From: an uncultured Chloroflexota bacterium
GTDB lineage: Bacteria; Chloroflexota; Anaerolineae; Anaerolineales; Anaerolineaceae
Length of the DNA stretch: 45,184 bases
Direction of reading: 5' to 3'
NCBI GenBank assembly: GCA_902786265.1
Contig: CADACE010000038.1
Coordinates: 1-45,184 of the forward strand
Shown: piece after piece, positions 16,816-25,705 of the stretch
Position numbering within the stretch: the stretch's first letter is position 1
How the letters are laid out: every line of letters starts with the position of its first letter
Notes under the pieces: model-generated
The model's database searches: none
Told to the model about the DNA's origin: nothing
Seen by the model: only the letters and a program-made list of their open reading frames with translations
Position numbers and translations under genes: made by a program

Positions 16816-18307
16816 CCTTGACTCCTAATTCATAAATGATGTAATCTGCTTCCTGACGGTAAATTTCGGCGGTCTCATTCAGATAACGCTGCAGGCGTGG
16901 TTGTTCGTAGAATTTGTTAAGGTTCGTCACGACCAGCCACTTGTAGTTCCAAAAAGTTGTGTTAAGCTTTATCAATGCATCGAGCTCTTCCAGTGTTTCT
17001 GCCGAAGTATCCCAGATGCCGGGATTCCGCAGTCCCCAATACGTCATCCCGCCGCCGTAATCATCCATGATCCCAATGGTACTGATCCGGTCCTCGTAAG
17101 GTTCCAGAAACCCGATCCATTCCTCCCAGCGCTGAGGCCAGGCGCGGTAATCGTGACGATGAAGCTCCATCACACTGTCCGCAGCCCACCATCCGCAAAG
17201 GACGATTCCGCAAAAGACAGCCAGTATGGGAATAAGGCGGCTTTGTTTCCGTGCTGCTTTCATTATAGCACGGGAAGCGGTTTTCACAAGGGAAGCCAGC
17301 CCGACAGCCGCAAAGGGGAAAATCAGCAGTTGGTAGTAATTATGTGTCCCGATATGGTGAGGCAGGCTCAGTCCGTACAGAATATAACCCGCGAAATATG
17401 CCAGCCAGGCGGCACGGGATGGTCTTTCCCGTATCATCAGCACACCGAAAACCGCGCAGAAAAACAGCGGGATAGTAAAAACCTCATCGATCATGCGGAA
17501 CCATCGGACATAAAAGGCCGGCTGAACCAGTTCGGAAAGGAAAAACCGTCCCTGATACTGCTGGACAAGGAATCCCTTGATAAAGTATCCCCAGTAATTA
17601 TAGATCAGCATCGGTACCAGCGCGAGGACCGCCGCGATCCATACGCGCCAATTCTTCAAAGTTTTCTTTAAGGTTGATGAAGAGATCAGCGTGGCAGCGA
17701 TCGCGAGCCCAAGCGGAAAAGCTGCAACCTGCTTGATGAGAATACAAACGCCGGCACAGATCCCGACTGCGAAAGCCTTTGCTGTTGAATCCGGTTCAGA
17801 TGCCCAGCGACGCAGCAGGAACATGGTCCATATCAGCAGGCAGACCATGATGATATCCGGCTGAAAAGAGCGGGAGGCATAAACACCGTACGGGAAGAAC
17901 AGGTACCAGCACAGCGCCCCAAACATACCGGCTGTCCCGAACAGATCATTCGCCAGTAATGCCAGCCCGATCCCGCCGATGAGCCAGAAAAGAATGGACG
18001 TAAAACGGGGAATCCGCAAATCTGCATTCCCAAACAGGTGATAAAGCCCGGCAGTCAGTTTTTCATAAATGGGCGGTTCGATCCAGGCTTCCAGTGTTCC
18101 CAAAATCATGGCGTCCCGGTTGTATTCAGGTGTCTGGTCTTTCAGAAATCCGCCATCTTTCAAATAAAAACCGCGTGCCATCAGTGCTGAATGCATCTGC
18201 CGTGCTGGGTGAAAATCCAATGGAGGATCATCAAAATCAATCATCCTAAGGCCGAAAGCTGAGAGGAAAATAGCCAGTATAAATAAAATCTTAAAACTTC
18301 TCTTCAT
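16805..18307 (-). CDS. GT39/PMT-type membrane glycosyltransferase
   Basis: This 500-residue protein has an N-terminal membrane helix, then the acidic loop RMIDFDDPPLDFHPARQMHSALMAR (about residues 21-45), where the Asp of DFDDPP corresponds to the catalytic acidic residue of the PMT/ArnT clan. About ten further helices follow, and an outside C-terminal domain of about 110 residues ends the protein. Such enzymes transfer a sugar from a polyprenyl-phosphate carrier outside the membrane, to protein or to another glycan. The acceptor is not readable. It lies inside the surface glycan operon and overlaps the downstream GT2 gene. The 107-base AT-rich gap upstream is the only large gap in the operon. 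Confidence 0.85.
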   Translation of the reverse strand: MKRSFKILFILAIFLSAFGLRMIDFDDPPLDFHPARQMHSALMARGFYLKDGGFLKDQTPEYNRDAMILGTLEAWIEPPIYEKLTAGLYHLFGNADLRIPRFTSILFWLIGGIGLALLANDLFGTAGMFGALCWYLFFPYGVYASRSFQPDIIMVCLLIWTMFLLRRWASEPDSTAKAFAVGICAGVCILIKQVAAFPLGLAIAATLISSSTLKKTLKNWRVWIAAVLALVPMLIYNYWGYFIKGFLVQQYQGRFFLSELVQPAFYVRWFRMIDEVFTIPLFFCAVFGVLMIRERPSRAAWLAYFAGYILYGLSLPHHIGTHNYYQLLIFPFAAVGLASLVKTASRAIMKAARKQSRLIPILAVFCGIVLCGWWAADSVMELHRHDYRAWPQRWEEWIGFLEPYEDRISTIGIMDDYGGGMTYWGLRNPGIWDTSAETLEELDALIKLNTTFWNYKWLVVTNLNKFYEQPRLQRYLNETAEIYRQEADYIIYELGVKGEE

Positions 18308-18414
18308 TATCTTAAAATTTATTGCTAACTATATTAAAAATTATATTCAATTATCTTAAAAATAAAACTGTCAAATATTAAAACATTTATACAGATATCT
18401 TAATAAAATAATCA
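18308..18414 (-). promoter_or_regulatory. AT-rich gap, possible internal promoter
   Basis: This gap is strikingly AT-rich compared with the flanking genes. On the minus strand it contains TTGACA (complement of 18369-18374) and TATAAT (complement of 18340-18345), but 23 bases apart, too far for a standard promoter. TATCTTAA-like words recur. It may drive GT39 and the genes after it, or only join two gene blocks. Confidence 0.3.
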
Positions 18415-19395
18415 TTACTGAATTTTCTTAAGATATCTATCGTAATCTTTTAAGGTTTCAAGCCGCTCAGCAGAACGGGTCCTGAACACCTTTTCCGCCG
18501 CTTTCGGACTTACAGACATCAGCATTGTGAGCGCAAGCCGGTTTTTATCTTCGATCACACGGTTTGGGTACAAACGGAATGCTTTTGCATAGGCTTTGAG
18601 GCTTTTCCCTGCGTTACCGCCGTCAGAAAGATAGTGCGCGTCCAGCCAGGCGGCGCCGCCGCGGATCTGTTTTTCAATAGGTCTTGCTATATCGGATGTA
18701 AGCGGATCCGAAAGCAGCCAGTCTGCCAGGCGGTAAGCCTCTTTCCCGAATTCTTCCGTATGAGCGCGGTTTTTCGCAGCCTCGTGAAATCGCGCAGCTG
18801 CCAGCGGCTCCGGAAGATAGACGAATTTTCCCCGGCTGATCATACGCAGCCACAGATGATGATCCAGAAGGTAATGGTAGCTCAGGTCCAGTCCGCCTGC
18901 CTGTTCCCAGGCACTTCGCCGGAAGAAAACACCGGGCTGGGAAATTACCCGGAATGTCATCAGGTCTTCGACGGAATACTGATCGAACCGCATGACGTTG
19001 ATGAGCTTTCCATTGCCATCAACGGAAAGAACATCGCCATAGACAGCATCCACATCAGGATGCGCAGCGAGAAAATCCAGCGCTTTCCGCGCCGCGTCGA
19101 TGAGATACAGGTCATCTGAATTCAGCCAGCCGATCACTTCCCCGGAGGTAAGTGAAACACCTTTGTTGATCGCGTCCGCCTGACCTCGATCCTTTTTTGA
19201 GACCCAGCCCGACAGACGGTCTTCATAAGAACGAATCAGCTCCGCTGAACCATCTGTGGAGCCTCCGTCGATAACCACATATTCCATTCCGGGAATGTTT
19301 TGAGAGAGAACAGAATCCATGGTCTGCTTCAGAAAAGCAAACTGGTTGAATGAGGGGGTGATAACTGAAAAAGAGAGATCAGAACAGCGAGTCAT
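18415..19395 (-). CDS. glycosyltransferase family 2
   Basis: This 326-residue protein is a GT2 transferase: FSVITPSFNQFAFLKQTMDSVL at the N-terminus, VIDGGSTDGSAELI, RGQADAINKGVSL and LNSDD for metal binding. It is closely similar in pattern to the GT2 at 16012, suggesting duplication. The C-terminal 100 residues form an added helical region (WLLSDPLTSDIARPIEKQI and on). I start at MTRCSD (19395): the frame stays open 79 codons further, but that part overlaps the preceding gene in another frame and has no GT2 features. The chosen start overlaps the DUF115 gene by 17 bases. Its ribosome site is weak, so translation may be coupled. Confidence 0.88.
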   Translation of the reverse strand: MTRCSDLSFSVITPSFNQFAFLKQTMDSVLSQNIPGMEYVVIDGGSTDGSAELIRSYEDRLSGWVSKKDRGQADAINKGVSLTSGEVIGWLNSDDLYLIDAARKALDFLAAHPDVDAVYGDVLSVDGNGKLINVMRFDQYSVEDLMTFRVISQPGVFFRRSAWEQAGGLDLSYHYLLDHHLWLRMISRGKFVYLPEPLAAARFHEAAKNRAHTEEFGKEAYRLADWLLSDPLTSDIARPIEKQIRGGAAWLDAHYLSDGGNAGKSLKAYAKAFRLYPNRVIEDKNRLALTMLMSVSPKAAEKVFRTRSAERLETLKDYDRYLKKIQ

Positions 19396-20185
19396 ACGCA
19401 ACTTTCGGATAAACCTGCAATTTCCCGCCGATGGTAGCATCGAGGATCTCACGTCCGTCTTCTTTGTATGCTTCTCTGGCCATGATGTATGCCCGTTCGG
19501 AAGTATCCAGATCCGGCAGCTGCCAGCGGAAGCCTTTTCCAAAGTAACCGGCATTGAAATGGTTCGGATCGTCTCCCTGGGAAACCACGGTCTCATTGGG
19601 TTTGCCTTTGGTGGCAAAGCTGTGGTCGACACCGATCAGGATCACCTTTGTGAATCCCAGAAAATAAGCTGTCTGGAGCGCCATATAGGTCACTGTAGCA
19701 CCTTCCCACATGCGTTTGCGGATATCTTTGGCGAAGGTAGGACCGGTGTAAGTACCGTAAAGATAAAACAGATTTTCTGCGGGATGCACCCACTGTTTGT
19801 GACGCAGGGAAACGAAGCGGGGCATGGTCAGCTTTTCGATATCCTCATGGGTCTGTTCAGCGACAAGGTCATTTACACACAGGTAATAGCTGGTTTCAAA
19901 CCCCATTTCCGGAAAGGCCAGGTAGATGCGGTTCAGGCCAAAGGTATATTCATTCTTCAGCTTTGTCAGGTCTGTATTTTTCAGGCTTGGGCCGTTTCCG
20001 ATGATAAAGCAGCGTTCACCCTTGTGTCTGTTCTGAAGCGCGCCGAGCTTTTCGATCGTTTCCCGTCGTTCGGGACTCCAGTACGCATCCGGGATGTCTT
20101 TGAGCCGTTTGGCTCCGTCTATCGTATTGCGCGCGGCATTCAGGAGCGGTTCCGGCAGAATTTGTTTGATCGTATCCTTCAGCAT
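19379..20185 (-). CDS. DUF115 / MptE-like protein
   Basis: This 268-residue protein carries the motif CFIIGNGPSLKNTDLTKLKNEYTFGLNRIY (residues about 59-88), typical of the DUF115 family related to archaeal MptE (6-hydroxymethylpterin diphosphokinase) and to Maf-type proteins that work with nonulosonic acids on flagellin. Later come VTYMALQTAYFLGFTKVILIGVDHSF, also family-like. In bacteria the family is common in surface glycan loci, and transfer of a nonulosonic acid is a plausible but unproven role. The stop of the dehydrogenase gene and this start share a base, so translation is coupled. Confidence 0.82.
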   Translation of the reverse strand: MLKDTIKQILPEPLLNAARNTIDGAKRLKDIPDAYWSPERRETIEKLGALQNRHKGERCFIIGNGPSLKNTDLTKLKNEYTFGLNRIYLAFPEMGFETSYYLCVNDLVAEQTHEDIEKLTMPRFVSLRHKQWVHPAENLFYLYGTYTGPTFAKDIRKRMWEGATVTYMALQTAYFLGFTKVILIGVDHSFATKGKPNETVVSQGDDPNHFNAGYFGKGFRWQLPDLDTSERAYIMAREAYKEDGREILDATIGGKLQVYPKVAYDSLF

Positions 20186-21162
20186 TATATTGTCTTTCTG
20201 ATCTCATCCAGATCGTCATACGGGATATCAAGGCCGATCAGCAGGTTCCGGATGGTGTTCCAGTGGACCCGTTCGCAGGCAACAGGGCTGAAATTGCAGT
20301 TGTGCGGCGCGATCAGCACATTGGGCATGGAACGCAGCGGAGAATCCATCGGCAGCGGTTCAGTCTCAAAAACATCCATGGCGGCTCCGGCGATCTTTCC
20401 GGCAGCCAGTGCTTCCGCCAGTGCCTTTTCATCGACAACCGGTCCGCGGGAGGTGTTGATCAGCACCGCGTTCGGCTTCATCATGGCAAGAGTCTTCTCA
20501 TTGATCAGATGCCGCGAGGTCGGGTTCAGGTCGGTATGGCAGGTCACAAAATCGGATTCTTTCAGCAGCTGCTCCAGCGGAACCTGTTCGATATGGTTTT
20601 CGATAAGAAAATCCGGCTTGACTGGGACGATATCGTTCACCAGAATACGGGTGCCGAAGGGGCGGATGCGGCGGGCGACAGCCTGGCCGATATTGCCGCA
20701 GCCGATAATGCCGACGGTGGTCTCGGAAAGGGTCGTGATGGCCGGTTTGTCCCATCTGCCTTCATGCATGGTGCGGTCCATAAACGGCAGTGAACGGGCG
20801 AAGCTCAGCATGTAGCCGATCGCGGTTTCGGAAACCGGGATCGTGAAAGCGTTAAGTGTATTGCCGATCATCACGCCGAATTTTTTGCAGGCTTCTTTGT
20901 CGATCGCGTCGATCCCGGTCCCCCATTTGGAAACGACCTTCAGCCGTGGGGAACAGGCTTCGATCACGCGGGCGCTGTATTCATCATCTCCGCAAATCGT
21001 GCCGTCAAACTGTCCGGCATATTTAATAATGTCATCTTCCAGTAATTTTTGCTTTACATCCGGAACGATCATCTCAATTCCATAGTGCCCTTCGAGCACT
21101 TTGCGGAATCGTTCAACGGAAGTCATCATGTAAGGTGCGGAAAAAATGATTGTCTTTTTCAT
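20185..21162 (-). CDS. D-2-hydroxyacid dehydrogenase (SerA-like)
   Basis: This 325-residue protein is an NAD-dependent D-isomer-specific 2-hydroxyacid dehydrogenase. It has the NAD-binding GIIGCGNIGQAVARRI (about residues 150-165), and the catalytic Arg, Glu and His sit in INTSRGPVVDE, DVFETEPLP and APHNCNF. It resembles phosphoglycerate dehydrogenase but lacks the C-terminal ACT domain. In this operon it may oxidise or reduce a sugar-acid intermediate rather than make serine; that is inference from context. The start overlaps no other gene: the cytidylyltransferase stop lies 31 bases upstream. Confidence 0.9.
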   Translation of the reverse strand: MKKTIIFSAPYMMTSVERFRKVLEGHYGIEMIVPDVKQKLLEDDIIKYAGQFDGTICGDDEYSARVIEACSPRLKVVSKWGTGIDAIDKEACKKFGVMIGNTLNAFTIPVSETAIGYMLSFARSLPFMDRTMHEGRWDKPAITTLSETTVGIIGCGNIGQAVARRIRPFGTRILVNDIVPVKPDFLIENHIEQVPLEQLLKESDFVTCHTDLNPTSRHLINEKTLAMMKPNAVLINTSRGPVVDEKALAEALAAGKIAGAAMDVFETEPLPMDSPLRSMPNVLIAPHNCNFSPVACERVHWNTIRNLLIGLDIPYDDLDEIRKTI

Positions 21163-21193
21163 ATTCTATCCTTTTGTTGCTTCAAACTATCGA

Positions 21194-21856
21194 TCAATGG
21201 CTGAGCTTCATCATCAGCTCAGTCACGGCAAATTCAAATTCATCATCGATGTCCTGCGCTTCACGGGCAGGGATCGGGAACAGCATCGGGCGGTCACCGA
21301 TGCGTGTATGTTTTTTCTCCAGCACTTCCCGCGTAAAAATGTAAATGCAGGAATTTTCCTCATAAATCGGAGGGAGATCCTGCGTACGCAGCAGGATGTT
21401 CTGGTTATGATTAATGGGACGGGCTAACTGGTCCCAAAAGCGTTTTTTCACCTCAGTCACAGAGAAGAGCGAATCATACAGATAAGCTTTATCCATCAGG
21501 GCACGGATCGCCGCGGAAATAGTTGACGCCTTCAGCAGCGGGTTGGTGCTGTGCGTCTGCAGGTAATAATCGGCTTTGATCTGCGAAGTATCATACATCA
21601 GGATCTCATTCATCGGGACATCGTCCGCGCGCAGGGCTTCGGGACGAAGCAGAGCCTGTACCTGCGGGAAATCCTTTGCGAGACCCTCGATCACCACCGG
21701 ACTGTCCGTATCCACGACTACCTGATCGATCTCGGGAACATTCAAAAGGGCTTCCATGATCCAGTGATAGAGCGGTTTCCCGTTCATCAGCCGGTAATTT
21801 TTACCTTCCACACGCACCGAATGGTGCCTCATCGGGACAAAAGCAGCAATTTTCAT
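21194..21856 (-). CDS. acylneuraminate cytidylyltransferase-like protein
   Basis: This 220-residue protein has the CMP-sugar synthetase fold: N-terminal KIAAFVPMRHHSVRVEGKNYRLMNGKPLYHWIMEALL, then VVVDTDSPVV, ADYYLQTHSTNPLLKASTI and a C-terminal DIDDEFEFAVTE that matches the Asp pair of the family. The usual nucleotide loop (PARGGSKGIPRKN) is replaced by PMRHHSVRVEGKN, so substrate or activity may differ. It follows the GT-B gene by 10 bases. The operon also carries a standard cytidylyltransferase fused to a phosphatase, so two activated sugars, or one regulatory paralogue, are implied. Confidence 0.85.
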   Translation of the reverse strand: MKIAAFVPMRHHSVRVEGKNYRLMNGKPLYHWIMEALLNVPEIDQVVVDTDSPVVIEGLAKDFPQVQALLRPEALRADDVPMNEILMYDTSQIKADYYLQTHSTNPLLKASTISAAIRALMDKAYLYDSLFSVTEVKKRFWDQLARPINHNQNILLRTQDLPPIYEENSCIYIFTREVLEKKHTRIGDRPMLFPIPAREAQDIDDEFEFAVTELMMKLSH

Positions 21857-21866
21857 AATTTATACT

Positions 21867-23510
21867 TCACCCTTCACTCTTCACATTTTTAGCTTTATTC
21901 TCGTCGGGCAGAACAAATGGTTTCCCCTCCAGAATGCCGTCATGGATCACCCTCAGGTTGGGATCCTGTGCCGGATCCAGTGCATCAAGCGGGAAATTTT
22001 TGATCTTTACATAGCCGTTCCATGTCTCATCCGGAGCTATAAATGGTTCAAAGGAAAGAGCCGTATGGAAAAACTGGTAATACATAAATTTCCGCGCGGT
22101 CTCTTTGAAAGAAACCGGAACATCGACCGCGTCACAGTTCAGCAATTCCTCTGCCTTTTCCAGGTAGTCCGGGATGGTTTTCGGGAACCAGCATAGCGGG
22201 ACCTGTGTATAGCGGGATCTGCCGGCGCTCAGGACTCCCGCACCCATGATAGCGGCTTCTAGGCCGATGGTCGAATTATAGACCATGATAAATTTGGAAA
22301 CCTGGATCAGTTCATAGGAACTGAAATAATCTTCCGGCGGAACATAAATAACATTTGGCAGGTAAGTGACCTGGTTTTTCTTTACCCAGTCCGTGACTGT
22401 CTCGTGGCTTTCCTTCCCGGGACGGGTCTCATCCGGATGGGCACGGATCACGAACAATGTGTCCGAGTGATTTTCTATGATCCGTTTGACCTGATCCAGC
22501 CAGGCGAACATATCACTGAAGACAACATTCGCGTGCTTTTGGCTGGTATCAAAAATGACGTTTGTGAACACGGGAACGATCTGACGGAAGGTTCGGGCTT
22601 TCTCCCAAAATTCCGGAGGCAGAGCTTTCATCTCCGGCCAGAACTGTACGCCTGCGGTGGTGAAGGTACCTTTCATGCGTTTGGAAAGATACTCATCCAG
22701 TTTTTTGTTCCGATCTGCTGTCATCACAAAATCATCCGGCAGATCGATCGGGCAGGCGGTAGCTTCCCCTTCCGTGAAAATGGCGGTATAGGGCATCAAA
22801 CCGATCTCATGCGTAAAGGTGGGAATATTCCGGGATTTTCCCAGCCATTTCACCACCGCTTCGGGATATTGAAGTCCATTGAAAACCACGACCGCACGGG
22901 GCTGCAGCTCATCCATCAGCCGTTTTGCCTGCAGATAAACGCTCCAGGCGGAACGGATAAAGGAACGATGCAGCACGGCTGCCTCCGGGTCATCATCCAG
23001 ATGGTGCTTCCGCAGGATCCAGCGCAGGGAGGGCAGAGTCAGTTCGCCCAGCGGTACCCCCGCATGCGTATAGACTGAAAGCCCATCATGTCCCAGACCT
23101 TCAACGTCGTTGGCGACTTCATTATCCTGCTCAAAACCGAAAACGGTACAGGGCAGACCATCATACATTTTCCGGGAAAGGTCCATGCACGATTCACAAA
23201 GAGACTCGCCGCCGCGTCCGACGGAAAGCAGGCAGGGTTTCAAGCCTTTTCCGCAGCTGATGAAATGGACCGGTACCCCGGAATAACGCAGGCTGTCAGC
23301 CGTGATCCAGGCATAGGCGGCGTTCAGGCTGGTACGATTCAGGCGCGTGGACGCGTTGAAGAAAAGAACCGGATGCTCAGTTTCTTTAAGATTTGCAGCG
23401 GTTTCCCTGTTAACGGTACGAAAACGCCACGCGTTGGCGCTGTCCGTCCTGTTCATGGATGCATGCTCACGCAGGATCGTGAAAATTGAACGCTGATTCT
23501 TCTCTGCCAT
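21867..23510 (-). CDS. capsule-biosynthesis-like GT-B protein
   Basis: This 547-residue protein is probably a GT-B glycosyltransferase related to capsule polysaccharide proteins. The C-terminal half has FVIRAHPDETRPGKESHETV and FIMVYNSTIGLEAAIMGAGVLSAGRSRYTQVP, matching the HPxE and NStxGlEA patterns of the KpsC/KpsS-type (Kdo transferase) and related fold. The N-terminal half has VHFISCGKGLKPCLLSVGRGGESLCESC, a Cys-containing stretch. Given the CMP-sugar genes on both sides, it is a good candidate for the transferase that uses the CMP-activated acid. The ATG at 23510 is chosen; an upstream in-frame GTG at 23519 is possible. The ribosome site is weak. Confidence 0.75.
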   Translation of the reverse strand: MAEKNQRSIFTILREHASMNRTDSANAWRFRTVNRETAANLKETEHPVLFFNASTRLNRTSLNAAYAWITADSLRYSGVPVHFISCGKGLKPCLLSVGRGGESLCESCMDLSRKMYDGLPCTVFGFEQDNEVANDVEGLGHDGLSVYTHAGVPLGELTLPSLRWILRKHHLDDDPEAAVLHRSFIRSAWSVYLQAKRLMDELQPRAVVVFNGLQYPEAVVKWLGKSRNIPTFTHEIGLMPYTAIFTEGEATACPIDLPDDFVMTADRNKKLDEYLSKRMKGTFTTAGVQFWPEMKALPPEFWEKARTFRQIVPVFTNVIFDTSQKHANVVFSDMFAWLDQVKRIIENHSDTLFVIRAHPDETRPGKESHETVTDWVKKNQVTYLPNVIYVPPEDYFSSYELIQVSKFIMVYNSTIGLEAAIMGAGVLSAGRSRYTQVPLCWFPKTIPDYLEKAEELLNCDAVDVPVSFKETARKFMYYQFFHTALSFEPFIAPDETWNGYVKIKNFPLDALDPAQDPNLRVIHDGILEGKPFVLPDENKAKNVKSEG

Positions 23511-23579
23511 AATATTCACATTCCGGCAATCAGGATACCGGTGAAAGCCGCCTGTACCCTGATCCCTGTTCTTGATCGT

Positions 23580-24452
23580 TTATTTTACGCGGCGCAGCTT
23601 CTTCAGGCTCGGCAGCTCCGAGTCATAAACCTTTTTCACACCATCGCCCAGAGCCTGTTCCGTCACACGGATATATTTCACCAGGCGGGCCATACCGTTT
23701 GGTTCCACGGATGCGGATTGATCCGTCCCCCACATCGCCCTGTCCAGGGTGAAGTGGCGTTCTACGATGGTGGCGCCCAACCCGACTGCCACGACTGTCG
23801 GGATCAGACCGGTTTCATGTCCGGAATAACCCACGGGGCAGTCAAATTCATTGGTCAGTGTTTCCACCATGCGCAGGTTCAGATCCTTCGGATCGCAGGG
23901 ATAGGCGCTGGTAGCGTGTGTGATCGCCAGCCGGTCGATATCAAAATGGGAAACGGCTGTGCGGATCTGTTCCATCGTGGACATCCCGGTCGAAAGGATG
24001 ATCGGGCGTCCGGTAGCATTCAGTTTATCGACCAGTCCGGTGTCCGTAAGCGCAGCGGAGGGTACTTTATACGCGATCGGATCAAACTGTTCGAGAAAAT
24101 CGATCGCTTCCTCATCCCAGACAGAGGCAAACCAGTCAATATCCAATTCTTTGCAAAGATCGTTGATCCGCGCGTATTCAGCTTTGCCGAATTCAACGTG
24201 TTCGCGGTATTCCAGATAGGTGATATATCCCCAGGGAGTTTCACGCATTTTCGTCCGCTCTTCCGGAGGAACACAGAGCAGCGGCGTCCGCTTCTGAAAT
24301 TTCACAGCGCTCACGCCGGCCTGTTTGGCAGCGCGTATCATCTCTTCCGCAATTTTTATATCACCGTTATGATTAATGCCGATCTCTGCGATAATATAAG
24401 TCGGATGACCGGTTCCAATCACATGTTTTCCGATTTTCAGTTCTTTTGCCAT
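23580..24452 (-). CDS. NeuB-family nonulosonic acid synthase, no SAF domain
   Basis: This 290-residue protein has the NeuB TIM barrel that condenses phosphoenolpyruvate with a hexosamine or hexose: AEIGINHNG (22-30), KFQKR (51-55), FASVWDEEAIDFLEQ, STGMST (154-159), VGYSGHETG (207-215), ERHFTLDR (231-238). The last motif GTDQSASVEP (242-251) replaces the common GPDHxxSLEP, and HATSAYP (179-185) has Ala where Cys is usual. NeuB proteins are usually about 340-350 residues because of a C-terminal SAF (antifreeze-like) domain; it is absent here. The reading frame ends naturally, with no frameshift visible. It follows the CMAS-HAD gene by 14 bases. Confidence 0.87.
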   Translation of the reverse strand: MAKELKIGKHVIGTGHPTYIIAEIGINHNGDIKIAEEMIRAAKQAGVSAVKFQKRTPLLCVPPEERTKMRETPWGYITYLEYREHVEFGKAEYARINDLCKELDIDWFASVWDEEAIDFLEQFDPIAYKVPSAALTDTGLVDKLNATGRPIILSTGMSTMEQIRTAVSHFDIDRLAITHATSAYPCDPKDLNLRMVETLTNEFDCPVGYSGHETGLIPTVVAVGLGATIVERHFTLDRAMWGTDQSASVEPNGMARLVKYIRVTEQALGDGVKKVYDSELPSLKKLRRVK

Positions 24453-24466
24453 AAATTTGTGCTTTT

Positions 24467-25705
24467 TTATTCCTTATTTTGAAGCAGCATATCGCAAAGC
24501 TCGCGAACCGCGCCTTCACCGCCTTTGTTCAGCAGCACAATATCCGCTTCGTTTTTTACCTCCTGGCGTGCATCGGCAGGAACTACTGCGCAGCCAACAA
24601 GGGGGAAACAGGGAAGGTCATTGATATCGTTCCCTACATAAATCACATTTTCAGGATTGATATTTTTTTCTTTAAGGTAATTCAGAAGGATATCGCCTTT
24701 TTTCAGCACACCGTGAATACATTCGATCATGAGCTTCTTGCAGCGTGTCATCACCACAGGATTGCGCTCTGTGGAGAGGACGATGATTTTCATACCGCTT
24801 TCCCGGAGCAGGCGGACACCCATTCCGTCGGCACGGGAACAGCGTACGCTTTCGATCCCGTTCTGATCCACGATCACGCAGTCATCTGTCATTACGCCGT
24901 CAAAGTCCATCACGACCAGGTCCACCTTCTTCGGGATCCCGCGGCGGCCTCTGCCCGGCCAGACAATATTCAGTCCGGCATGGGTCACAAGCCACTCATA
25001 ACGCATCCAGTCGAAGGGGGTGTCGATATCGATCGTGTAAGCAGGGTCGAGGAAAAGCGGCAGGATGTTCTTTCCGCTCATGCTGTTGCCTGCCATAAAA
25101 GTCCGTTCCGGACGGATCGCGTCTATGTGCCCGGTCTGCCAGTAAACCGGAGGCAGCTTTTGACGGGGAGCATTATAAGGTTCATCGATGCCCTCAACCT
25201 TGAGAAGGCCGTGCATCAGACCGGTTTCCGGATCGACCCGCCACATTTTGTGCGGGTTTTCATCCGCCGGTACCACACCGCGGACGGAATCAGCTTCGGG
25301 ATGATCCAGCAGCAGGCGGATTGCTTCATCCACCATACCAACGGGACGGGCCGGTGAAGTGGGACGGAGCTGGACGACGATATCCGGAACATAACCTTCA
25401 TGTTCCTTCAGCCAGGTCAGCGCGTGCTGGAACACCGGCAGATCCAGTGTATTGTCTGCGGCAAATTCTGCCGGGCGCATAAAGGGTGTCTGAGCACCCC
25501 ATTTGCGGGCAACAGCCGCGATCTCTTCATCATCCGTGGAGACGATCACCCGCGTGGTCAGTTCTGACTGTAAACCCGCGGCAATAGAATAAGATATCAA
25601 AGGATATCCGGCAAAGGGTTTGATGTTCTTTCGGGGAATGCCCTTGGAACCGCCCCGTGCAGGGATGATCGCAAGTACTTCGGGTCTGCCTACCATGCTG
25701 TCCAT
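24467..25705 (-). CDS. CMP-sugar synthetase fused to KdsC-type phosphatase
   Basis: Residues 1-240 are an acylneuraminate cytidylyltransferase: IIPARGGSKGIPRKNIKPFAG (13-33), STDDEEIA, LRPTSPAR and DIDTPFDW (the metal-binding Asp pair, 226-233). Residues about 260-412 are a HAD phosphatase like KdsC or the sialic-acid-9-phosphate phosphatase: DFDGVMTDD with nucleophile Asp267 and acid Asp269, motif II at STERN, and VGNDINDLPC (Asp360, Asp363). The same domain order occurs in animal CMAS and in KDN-type bacterial pathways. The fusion would link removal of a 9-phosphate to CMP transfer. The start overlaps the SDR stop by 16 bases. Confidence 0.93.
   Translation of the reverse strand: MDSMVGRPEVLAIIPARGGSKGIPRKNIKPFAGYPLISYSIAAGLQSELTTRVIVSTDDEEIAAVARKWGAQTPFMRPAEFAADNTLDLPVFQHALTWLKEHEGYVPDIVVQLRPTSPARPVGMVDEAIRLLLDHPEADSVRGVVPADENPHKMWRVDPETGLMHGLLKVEGIDEPYNAPRQKLPPVYWQTGHIDAIRPERTFMAGNSMSGKNILPLFLDPAYTIDIDTPFDWMRYEWLVTHAGLNIVWPGRGRRGIPKKVDLVVMDFDGVMTDDCVIVDQNGIESVRCSRADGMGVRLLRESGMKIIVLSTERNPVVMTRCKKLMIECIHGVLKKGDILLNYLKEKNINPENVIYVGNDINDLPCFPLVGCAVVPADARQEVKNEADIVLLNKGGEGAVRELCDMLLQNKE

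Noticed and set aside
19396..19632. N-terminal extension of the GT2 at 18415-19395
   Set aside because: The extension overlaps the DUF115 gene in another frame, shows no GT2 features, and the shorter start aligns with the family's usual N-terminus.
19319..20815. 498-codon plus-strand open frame
   Set aside because: It lies antisense to the GT2, DUF115 and dehydrogenase genes and has no domain I recognise.
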